DNA from: an uncultured Eubacteriales bacterium
GTDB lineage: Bacteria > Bacillota > Clostridia > Oscillospirales > QAKW01
Direction: 5' to 3'
Assembly: GCA_934378025.1 (NCBI GenBank)
Contig: CAKRPM010000001.1
Coordinates: 1 to 20,783, forward strand
DNA: 20,783 nt
Part shown: positions 1-6,469 of the stretch, one piece after another
How positions within the stretch are numbered: position 1 is the first letter of the stretch
How the letters are laid out: each line of letters opens with the position of its first letter
Translations under genes and position numbers: made by a program
Notes under the pieces: generated by a model
The model's input: only the letters and a program-made list of their open reading frames with translations
What the model was told of the DNA's origin: nothing
Databases searched by the model: none

Positions 1-123
1 GGCGTGGATCGTCTGGCCACATGGACCTATCGCGGCGGATACGGCACGGTAGTGGCAGCCGAGGACGCGTTGGAGCTGTGGGACAACATCGGCAGAAACT
101 ATAACCGAGTACTCAAAAAGTAA
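1..123 (+). CDS. C-terminal end of an unidentified protein (5' truncated)
   Basis: Frame 1 is open from the window edge and gives 40 residues, starting GVDRLATWTYRGG and ending NYNRVLKK, before a TAA at 121-123. I do not recognise the family from this fragment. The aromatic and glycine-rich start could be the last strand and helix of a glycosidase-type barrel, but that is only an impression. The stop lies 11 bp before the phosphorylase start, so the gene is very probably co-transcribed with the four sugar genes downstream and may act on the same substrate. Confidence 0.6.
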   Translation, partial: GVDRLATWTYRGGYGTVVAAEDALELWDNIGRNYNRVLKK

Positions 124-134
124 GAGGTATAATT

Positions 135-2396
135 ATGGGCGTTTTGGAAGAAAGAACCTATAAACCCGACTGCCGGTTTTGCGATACCGAGCCGGAGATG
201 TACTACAACAAGGACAAAAAATTCGGTCGGTTTATTGAAAACGGCAGCGCTTATCGAATCGATACTCGTCAAACGCCGCGGCAATGGCTGCAATATTTGT
301 GCAATGACAAAATTCGCAGTGTGGTGGCCAATGACGGCGCCGGATTTATCTTTCATCGCGGAGCGGGTGCCGTAACAAAGTATTGGTCCAAAACCTATCT
401 GGTGCGCGGGGTCAACGGTCGGCGTACGCTTCGCATCGGAGAGGCGGACAGCAAGGACTTTTTTGCCGAGGCGGACAGCTTCAGCGAAACGGTGCGCCCC
501 GGATATGTGACCTTTGAAGGCAAAGTGGATGCTTTTGACGTTACGGTTGTGATTTTCGTTCCGGCAGAGGTCGGATGCGAATGTTGGCGCGTGAGCGTAA
601 AGAATACCGCCGCCTCGGAGCGGCGCACCCTCGTGCGCGGCGCGGTGGACTGGATGCTGGGCACAAAAGAGGAGTTTCCGCAGGCATCCGCCGAGGAGGG
701 CGCCGTAATCGTTGCGGGGCAGAAGGTCAGCGGCATTTTTACGGCGGCAAATGCAAAGACGGCGGAGTTTAAACACTTCAAGGAATACCGTGAGGGCAAG
801 GGCGACATTTTATTGACAGACAGCAGCGTCACGGTGGAAGTCGCACTGGCGGCGGGCGAAGAGACGACGTTGATTTTCACCGCAGGCGTTTTTGAAAACG
901 AGGCGGAAAAAAAGGAAATTCTCGCTTTGACAAAAGAGGACGTCTCGGTGCGTCAGCTGGCGCAGGTGCAGCAAAACTGGCAGCGTATGTTTGATCAAAA
1001 CCGCTGCACGTTGCCGGATAAAAATACCGAGTATTTTTTAAACTTCTGGTTAAAAAATCAGCTGTATTTGACCTATCGATATGATCGCGGCGCCACCTAC
1101 GGCGGCTATCGCGACGCTTTGCAGGACTCTTGGGGGTATTGTTTGGCCGATCCCCATGGCGCCAAAAAGAAAATTCAAACGACCCTGTGCTATATGTATC
1201 CCGACGGCCGCTGCCCCAGACAATACGATGATTACAATAAGATTTTGGACGAACGCGATTTTTCCGATTCGCCCATTTGGGCGGCAGACGCCGTTTGCAC
1301 CTACATAAAGGAAACGGGCGATTTTGATTTTTGGAGTCAAAAGATCGGGTTTTACGGCAGCGACGAGACGGCGACGGTAGAGGAGCATTTGTTCAGAGCG
1401 CTGGACTATATGTATCACTCCCGGGGCAAAAACGGCCTGATCTTAATGCGGGACGGCGACTGGGCGGACGGCCTGGAGGGGATCAACAAGTACGGCGCCG
1501 ACGCCACCTCCGTATGGGTCACCATCGCCGCGTTCTATGCACAAAACATTTTGCGGGAAATGTATCTGTTTCTCGGAGATACGGACAAGGCGGCGCTGAT
1601 GGAACAACGTTGTGCCGAGTACCGCAAGATCGTCAATACCGTCGGTTGGGACGGCAATTGGTATGCGTACGGCTTTTTTGAGGATGGCGAGCCGATCGGC
1701 TCTCACAAAAACCTGGAGGGGAAAATCTGGTGCAATCCGCAAACCTGGGCGTTGTTCAGCGGTATTCCCGACAGTGAGGAAAAAATCAAAAAAATCGAAA
1801 AATCCATCAATCGCTATTTGTTTACACCGTTCGGTGCGATGGTCTGCTATCCGCCTTATGTGTTTTACGGCGAGCGGTGCGGCAGAGTGCAGCGCCAGGT
1901 GCCGGGAACGTTTTTAAACGGTTCGGTGTACAACCACGGTGCGTCTTTTAAGATCTTTGCCGATGTGGCGCGCGGGGATTATGACGATGCGCTGGATACG
2001 CTGCAAAGAACACTGCCCAATCATCCGGATAATTCCGATTGCTGCCGCACCAGCGAGCCGTATGCGGTCGGCAACGTCTATTACGGTTCTTCCAGCAGAC
2101 GGTACGGCATGAATTTGTTTACTTGGTTTACCGCCGCGGCGGCTTGGATCATTCACGGCGGCTTTGAGCAAATTCTGGGCGTTCGGGCCGGCTTTGACGG
2201 CGTGGAAATTCATCCCCATGTCCCCAAAGAATGGCAGGAATATTCCGTTGAAAAGCAGTACCGCGGTACGCATTTTACCATTCATTTTGTACGGAGCGAG
2301 CAGACCGGTATTTGGGTAAACGGCGCAAAAATCGAGGGGAACATCGTGCGCTCTGCGGAAAAAGAGTGCGCGGTTACCGTATATTTTAACAACTGA
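135..2396 (+). CDS. GH94 family glycoside phosphorylase (cellobiose/chitobiose phosphorylase-like)
   Basis: Length 753 aa, usual for single-module GH94 phosphorylases, which split a beta-linked disaccharide with inorganic phosphate into an alpha-sugar-1-phosphate and a free sugar in the cytoplasm. No signal peptide is present. The N-terminal beta-sandwich has the family pattern FGRFIENGSAYRI followed by TPRQWLQYLCND (residues 30-58). The (alpha/alpha)6 barrel carries RDGDWADG (439-446), the equivalent of the DWND motif that holds the general acid; here the Asn is Ala. Later family signatures are PGTFLNGSVYNHGASFK and, near the C terminus, EIHPHVPKEWQ with the RGTHF strand. The start is the ATG at 135 with an AGAGG ribosome site about 7 nt upstream. 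It is the second gene seen in a tight operon with a SIS protein and two Gfo/Idh-type proteins. The family call is strong; substrate (cellobiose, chitobiose, laminaribiose, a mannoside or other) cannot be decided. Confidence 0.85.
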   Translation: MGVLEERTYKPDCRFCDTEPEMYYNKDKKFGRFIENGSAYRIDTRQTPRQWLQYLCNDKIRSVVANDGAGFIFHRGAGAVTKYWSKTYLVRGVNGRRTLRIGEADSKDFFAEADSFSETVRPGYVTFEGKVDAFDVTVVIFVPAEVGCECWRVSVKNTAASERRTLVRGAVDWMLGTKEEFPQASAEEGAVIVAGQKVSGIFTAANAKTAEFKHFKEYREGKGDILLTDSSVTVEVALAAGEETTLIFTAGVFENEAEKKEILALTKEDVSVRQLAQVQQNWQRMFDQNRCTLPDKNTEYFLNFWLKNQLYLTYRYDRGATYGGYRDALQDSWGYCLADPHGAKKKIQTTLCYMYPDGRCPRQYDDYNKILDERDFSDSPIWAADAVCTYIKETGDFDFWSQKIGFYGSDETATVEEHLFRALDYMYHSRGKNGLILMRDGDWADGLEGINKYGADATSVWVTIAAFYAQNILREMYLFLGDTDKAALMEQRCAEYRKIVNTVGWDGNWYAYGFFEDGEPIGSHKNLEGKIWCNPQTWALFSGIPDSEEKIKKIEKSINRYLFTPFGAMVCYPPYVFYGERCGRVQRQVPGTFLNGSVYNHGASFKIFADVARGDYDDALDTLQRTLPNHPDNSDCCRTSEPYAVGNVYYGSSSRRYGMNLFTWFTAAAAWIIHGGFEQILGVRAGFDGVEIHPHVPKEWQEYSVEKQYRGTHFTIHFVRSEQTGIWVNGAKIEGNIVRSAEKECAVTVYFNN

Positions 2397-2409
2397 GGAG
2401 GTTTATGAC

Positions 2410-3159
2410 ATGAACGATTTCGGTTATTACAAAGCAATTATCGAAAACCTGGAAAAGGTAAACGAAACACAGAGCGAAAACATTCAAAAAGCGGGCAAGC
2501 TGATGGCGGACGCCATTGCCGATGACCGCCTGATCAGCGTATACGGCGGCGGCGGTCACACCACGTTGCCGGTCGGCGAAATGTTTTTCCGTGCGGGCGG
2601 GCTTTCCTGCATCAACCCGATCATGGAAACGGGATTGAGTGTTTTTAATCAGGCGCTGAAATATTTGGAGCTGGAAAGAACGGTAAATTACGGCAGCTCC
2701 ATTATGAAATATTACGACCTGAAAAAAGATGACGTATTGATTATTTTCCACAATATCGGCATCAACCCCGCCACCATCGACGCCGCTATGGAAGCCAAGA
2801 AAAACGGCGTAAAAATTATTGCGGTGTCCAGCACGTATTGGCAAAAGGAAATGCCGGCGGATCACTTTATCCGCCATCCCAATAAGACCAATTTGTTTGA
2901 TTACGCGGATGTCTGCATCGACGACTTTAACCCGGTCGGCGACGCGGTAGTGACGGTGCCGGGACTGGAAACGCCGATTGCGCCGGTCTCCAACATTGTG
3001 GACTTTTACATTGCGCATCTGCTGGAAATCGAAACGGTAAAACAGTGCATTGACCGCGGGATTAAGCCGCCGGTTTGGTCCAGCGCCAACACCCCGGGCG
3101 GGGATGAGAAAAATGCCGCCTATCTTGAAAAATACAAGCCCAGAATTAAAATGCTGTAA
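2410..3159 (+). CDS. SIS domain protein, UPF0309-type sugar isomerase-like
   Basis: Length 249 aa, matching the single-SIS UPF0309 group. The SIS fold binds phosphosugars; most members are isomerases or regulators, and the reaction of this group is not established as far as I know. Visible signatures are the glycine-rich loop SVYGGGGHTT (43-52), the second loop HNIGINPATIDAAMEAKKNG (114-133) in place of the usual S-x-S-G-x-N loop, the segment ADVCIDDFNPVGDAV (166-180), and the C-terminal PPVWSSANTPGGDE (220-233), which is typical of the group. It starts 13 bp after the phosphorylase stop with GGAGG 8 nt upstream; the ATG at 2405 is excluded because a stop follows two codons later. Next to a phosphorylase, an aldose/ketose phosphate isomerase acting on the released sugar is a reasonable inference. 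The family call is sure, the function open. Confidence 0.85.
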   Translation: MNDFGYYKAIIENLEKVNETQSENIQKAGKLMADAIADDRLISVYGGGGHTTLPVGEMFFRAGGLSCINPIMETGLSVFNQALKYLELERTVNYGSSIMKYYDLKKDDVLIIFHNIGINPATIDAAMEAKKNGVKIIAVSSTYWQKEMPADHFIRHPNKTNLFDYADVCIDDFNPVGDAVVTVPGLETPIAPVSNIVDFYIAHLLEIETVKQCIDRGIKPPVWSSANTPGGDEKNAAYLEKYKPRIKML

Positions 3160-3173
3160 GGGAGGCGCTTTTT

Positions 3174-3863
3174 ATGCAAAAGCAGCTGGATATTTTACTG
3201 AAGAAATATGCGCCGTCATGCGCGGCGGAGTGGGTAAACGACGAGTGTGTTAAAGCGGACGGCAAATGCCTGCCGCTGTTACCGTGGCGGTATCAACGCC
3301 GCTTTACGGAAATGCGCGGATTGGTTACCGAGGGAGCGCTGGAAGGAATCAGTGTAATGCGTACGTTGCGCATTGTGCATAAGGGGGACGACTTGTCGGC
3401 GCAGCTGTATCGGGAATTGGATTTGTGCCAATTTATTTTGAACAGCAAAATTTGCGAGATATTCGCCATCGGCGACGGCAAACAGGCGATCAATGTAATC
3501 GCCAAAACCGCGGACGGCTATATCTGCACATTGGAAATGGCGGCCACCCTCGGGGCGGACGCCGCATATATCGATAAGCATGAAATCATCGCCGCCGGCG
3601 GCGTGGCCTGCGACAGAGCGGTGGATACGCAGGTTCCGCAAAGCTCCGTTTATGTATTCGGCAAAGACGGAGATACGGCCTATACGGATGTGGACGCGGA
3701 ATTGTACGGTTTGGACGCCGAGCAGGCGGCCGCGGTACGCGCCGCGTTTGATACGGCAAGAAACGGCATAGACCTGAGCGAAGAAGTTCGCGGCTTAAAA
3801 GCATTGCTTTCGGCCGTGGAAAAATCGCTGGCAACTACCGAAAATATTTTGGTGGAGGGATAA
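3174..3863 (+). CDS. Orphan C-terminal half of a Gfo/Idh/MocA-type oxidoreductase (no Rossmann domain)
   Basis: Length 229 aa, well short of the 330-390 aa of the Gfo/Idh/MocA family. From residue 42 it follows the pattern of that family's second half: RRFTEMRGLVTEGALEG resembles the conserved helix and turn that open the C-terminal domain, YRELDLCQFIL (79-89) sits where the substrate-side D-x-D/H helix is expected, KTADGYICTLEMAATLG (111-127) resembles the beta-sheet strand, and the last helix (203-221) is also in place. The first 41 residues have no GxGxxG motif and are too few to form a nucleotide-binding domain. It starts with GGGAGG about 9 nt upstream, 14 bp after the SIS gene, and only 2 bp separate it from a full-length Gfo/Idh protein, so the two may form a complex. 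Assignment is by reading motifs, not by alignment; an unrelated fold is possible. No frameshift is apparent, so it does not look like a pseudogene. Confidence 0.6.
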   Translation: MQKQLDILLKKYAPSCAAEWVNDECVKADGKCLPLLPWRYQRRFTEMRGLVTEGALEGISVMRTLRIVHKGDDLSAQLYRELDLCQFILNSKICEIFAIGDGKQAINVIAKTADGYICTLEMAATLGADAAYIDKHEIIAAGGVACDRAVDTQVPQSSVYVFGKDGDTAYTDVDAELYGLDAEQAAAVRAAFDTARNGIDLSEEVRGLKALLSAVEKSLATTENILVEG

Positions 3864-3865
3864 CG

Positions 3866-4942
3866 ATGGAGAGAGTAAAAATTGCCATGATGTCCATGAC
3901 GCACGGACATACAAGAAAATATTATCAGGTACTCAAAGAGAATCCGAACCTGGAATGGATTGCGGTATCCACTGCCAATGAAGAAGTCAAAAAAGTCTTT
4001 TTAAACGCCGTGCAGGATATTCCGTGCTATGACAGCGATGAGGAAATGCTGGACGCCCATCCCGAAATTGAGGCGGTGGTGCTGGCCAGCGAAAATTCGG
4101 AGCACTTGCGTCAGGTAAAGCTTTGCTGCGAGCGAAAGATCAACATTCTTTCCATGAAAATCCCGTCTTTTGACGCGGAGGAATATGCCGAAATGATTCG
4201 CCTGACCGAGCAGGCCGGCATCGTTTGTCAGGTGGAGCTGGAGTTGCACTATAATCCCGTCGTTATGCGCATGAAAGAGTTAAACAATGCCCAAAAGGTA
4301 GGCCGTCTTAAATCTTTTCAGGCGACCAATATCACCTTGTCGCCGGTGTGGGCCTTCCCCTGGCAGGGTGTGCCGGAGCTGAGCTACGGCAAACGGATTC
4401 CCCTGGGCAATGACAATCCTCGTTTCCGCGGCGGCGCCCTGTGCGATCATCCGCATATTTTTGATATGGTACGGGAAATTTCCGGCAGCGAATTTGATGT
4501 GATTTTTGCAAGGGTAGCCCCCAATATCCGTCCCGATCTTGAGGTGGAAGATATGTTGGCGGTGACCGGCAGAATGAAAAACGGCATGACATTTTTGTTG
4601 GATCCGTCCTGGTCGAGAATGGAAAATCGGCTGAAAGTACCGGGCCCCGGTTGGGAAGTCTTCCCCAAGCGCATGGAGGTAAATATCGTGCTCAACGGTG
4701 AGGACGGTACCGTCATGACCGATTGTTTCGGCCCCAATATTTATCACAATGCCGCGCCGCAGTCGCGGTACACCGTTCGCTACACCTATTTTGACGAATG
4801 GGTGGGCCTGATTGACGAATTTGTGGATTGCATCCGTCATCACAAGACGCCGAAAATCAATTTGCGCTGGCATGAAAATACCATACGCGCCATGAACGCG
4901 TGCTATGAAAGCATTGCCACCGGCAAAGCGGTTAAACTGTAA
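3866..4942 (+). CDS. Gfo/Idh/MocA family oxidoreductase with atypical nucleotide-binding motif
   Basis: Length 358 aa, normal for NAD(P)-dependent Gfo/Idh/MocA sugar dehydrogenases. The N-terminal Rossmann-like half runs from VKIAMMS (4-10) to about residue 125, and the C-terminal sheet domain contains GGALCDHPHIFDM (189-201), which corresponds to the G-G-x-x-x-D-x-x-x-H-x-x-D substrate and catalytic motif (D194, H197, D200). Two hallmarks differ: the dinucleotide loop is MMSMTHGHTRKYY (8-20) instead of GxGxxG, and the EKP motif is replaced by SMKIP (96-100), keeping K98 but shifting the proline by one. The ATG at 3866 has GGAGGG within the 3' end of the preceding gene, so translation is probably coupled. 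It is the last gene of the operon; a terminator follows 9 bp after the stop. Role: oxidation or reduction of a sugar or glycoside from the same pathway (inference). Family confidence is high, substrate unknown. Confidence 0.85.
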   Translation: MERVKIAMMSMTHGHTRKYYQVLKENPNLEWIAVSTANEEVKKVFLNAVQDIPCYDSDEEMLDAHPEIEAVVLASENSEHLRQVKLCCERKINILSMKIPSFDAEEYAEMIRLTEQAGIVCQVELELHYNPVVMRMKELNNAQKVGRLKSFQATNITLSPVWAFPWQGVPELSYGKRIPLGNDNPRFRGGALCDHPHIFDMVREISGSEFDVIFARVAPNIRPDLEVEDMLAVTGRMKNGMTFLLDPSWSRMENRLKVPGPGWEVFPKRMEVNIVLNGEDGTVMTDCFGPNIYHNAAPQSRYTVRYTYFDEWVGLIDEFVDCIRHHKTPKINLRWHENTIRAMNACYESIATGKAVKL

Positions 4943-4950
4943 AAAAGAAA

Positions 4951-4985
4951 AGAGGATCTGCCCCGATGGCAGATCCTCTTTTTTT
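4951..4985 (+). terminator. Rho-independent terminator of the sugar operon
   Basis: A perfect 12-bp stem, AGAGGATCTGCC (4951-4962) with GGCAGATCCTCT (4968-4979), closes a 5-nt loop and is followed by a run of six T. It begins 9 bp after the oxidoreductase stop and ends the transcription unit. A-rich sequence before it extends the possible pairing with the T run. Confidence 0.93.
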
Positions 4986-5039
4986 CTCGGCGGTTGCGGC
5001 AGATAGCATTATTTGTAAAAAAATCGTAAAAATTTGCCC

Positions 5040-5068
5040 TTGTTTTTGTCATAAATGCAAGATATAAT
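5040..5068 (+). promoter_or_regulatory. Sigma-A-type promoter of the lactaldehyde reductase gene
   Basis: A -35 TTGTTT (5040-5045) and a consensus -10 TATAAT (5063-5068) are 17 bp apart. The -10 lies about 55 bp before the start codon and directly downstream of the preceding operon's terminator, consistent with an independent transcription unit. Confidence 0.7.
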
Positions 5069-5123
5069 AAAAACAGAAAGCGGCAAGTCCGCCGAAAAAA
5101 TGAAAAGGTAGGGTGAAACGAGT

Positions 5124-6269
5124 ATGAATAAGTTTATGCTGAATGAAACGTCTTATCACGGCAAAGGTGCCATCGGGGCCATTCCCGAGGAAATCAAGAA
5201 TCGCGGTTTCAAAAAAGCCTTTGTGGCTTCCGATCCCGACTTGGTAAAATTCGGCGTTTCCAAAAAAGTAACGGATATTTTGGATGCTGCCGGCGTTGCC
5301 TACAAGCTGTATTCCGATATTAAGCCCAATCCCACGATCGAAAATGTTCGTCACGGCGTGGAAGAGTTTAAGGCTTGCGGCGCCGACTGCATTGTTGCCA
5401 TCGGCGGCGGCTCCTCCATGGATACCGCCAAGGCAATCGGCATTATTATCAACAATCCTCAATTTTCCGACGTACGTTCCCTGGAAGGGGTTGCGCCCAC
5501 AAAGAATAAATGTGTGCCGATTATCGCAGTACCGACTACGGCGGGAACCGCGGCAGAGGTGACGATCAACTATGTCATTACCGATGTGGAGAAAAAGCGC
5601 AAATTTGTTTGCGTGGACGCCCACGACATTCCCGTGGTGGCGGTGGTTGACCCGGATATGATGTCCACAATGCCCGCGTCTTTGACGGCGGCCACCGGTA
5701 TGGATGCACTGACCCATGCCATTGAGGGATATATCACAAAAGGCGCATGGGAGTTGTCCGATATGTTTCACATTAAGGCCATTGAAATTATCGCCCGTTC
5801 GCTGCGTGCTGCCGTAAAAAACGATCCGGACGGCAGAGAGGGCATGGCGCTGGGACAATATGTGGCCGGCATGGGCTTTTCCAACGTCGGGCTGGGCGTG
5901 GATCACTCCATGGCGCATACGCTGTCCGCCTATTATGACACGCCGCACGGCAAGGCCTGCGCCATTTTGCTGCCGACGGTTATGGCCTATAACGCTGAGT
6001 ACACCGGCGAAAAATACAAGGACATTGCCAAGGCGATGGGCGTTGAGGGCGTTGAAAATATGACGGTGGAAGAATACCGCAAGGCCGCGGTGGACGCTGT
6101 GCGTCAACTGGCCGAGGACGTCGGGATTCCCACAACGTTGAAAGGTATTGTTCGTGAAGAGGACATTCCGGCATTGGCCGAGAGTGCCTATGCGGACGCC
6201 TGCCGTCCCGGCAACCCGCGCGATACCAGCGTAGAGGAAATTGCTGAACTTTATAAAAGCTTGCTGTAA
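5124..6269 (+). CDS. fucO: Lactaldehyde reductase / iron-containing alcohol dehydrogenase, FucO type
   Basis: Length 381 aa, one residue shorter than Escherichia coli FucO, to which it corresponds nearly end to end by recall (LNET start, NNPxFxDVRSLEG, TTAGTAAEVTINYVITD, GQYVAGMGFSNVGLG). The enzyme reduces L-lactaldehyde from fucose or rhamnose breakdown to L-1,2-propanediol with NADH, regenerating NAD+ under anaerobic conditions. The nucleotide-binding loop is GGGSSMDTAK (94-103). The iron ligands expected from FucO are all present: D194 and H198 in GMDALTHAIEGY, H261 in VDHSMAH and H275 in TPHGKA. The start ATG has an AGGTAGGG ribosome site. It is monocistronic, with its own promoter and terminator and no fucose or rhamnose gene beside it. 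A related Fe-alcohol dehydrogenase acting on another short diol or aldehyde is the alternative. Confidence 0.9.
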   Translation: MNKFMLNETSYHGKGAIGAIPEEIKNRGFKKAFVASDPDLVKFGVSKKVTDILDAAGVAYKLYSDIKPNPTIENVRHGVEEFKACGADCIVAIGGGSSMDTAKAIGIIINNPQFSDVRSLEGVAPTKNKCVPIIAVPTTAGTAAEVTINYVITDVEKKRKFVCVDAHDIPVVAVVDPDMMSTMPASLTAATGMDALTHAIEGYITKGAWELSDMFHIKAIEIIARSLRAAVKNDPDGREGMALGQYVAGMGFSNVGLGVDHSMAHTLSAYYDTPHGKACAILLPTVMAYNAEYTGEKYKDIAKAMGVEGVENMTVEEYRKAAVDAVRQLAEDVGIPTTLKGIVREEDIPALAESAYADACRPGNPRDTSVEEIAELYKSLL

Positions 6270-6285
6270 TTTGAACAGTTGATAC

Positions 6286-6325
6286 AAACGGCTCTGCAAA
6301 GCCACGGCTTTGCAGAGCCGTTTTT
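6286..6325 (+). terminator. Rho-independent terminator after fucO
   Basis: A long stem, AAACGGCTCTGCAAAG (6286-6301) pairing with the mirror arm at about 6308-6323, has a short CCACGG loop and ends in five T. It lies 16 bp after the fucO stop. Confidence 0.92.
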
Positions 6326-6423
6326 GCGTCTGAAAAACTTTCGGTATCGGGGGCCGCCACCTTTTATTTTCCGAATCGGCATTTTCCAAAACGGAAACAC
6401 ATCTTTTATTTGGAAAATCTGTT

Positions 6424-6432
6424 TGTTATAAT
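6424..6432 (+). promoter_or_regulatory. Extended -10 promoter of the SLH surface protein gene
   Basis: TGTTATAAT contains a perfect -10 (6427-6432) with the TG extension at 6424-6425. No good -35 is seen 17 bp upstream (TTTTAT at 6404-6409), which the extended -10 could compensate. A second TATAAT at 6442-6447 is less well placed. Transcription would start around 6439, giving a leader of roughly 30 nt. Confidence 0.6.
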
Positions 6433-6469
6433 GAAGATGTATATAATTTTCGGAAAGGGGAAATGAGCA

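Noticed and set aside
3174..3863. The short Gfo/Idh-like gene as a frameshifted pseudogene
   Set aside because: The upstream 14 bp and the end of the SIS gene contain no Rossmann coding remnant, the gene has its own GGGAGG site, and its frame is intact.
5049..6389. A 446-codon open frame on the - strand opposite fucO
   Set aside because: Low-similarity His/Arg-rich translation, no ribosome site, and it crosses both the fucO promoter and terminator; fucO itself is unambiguous.
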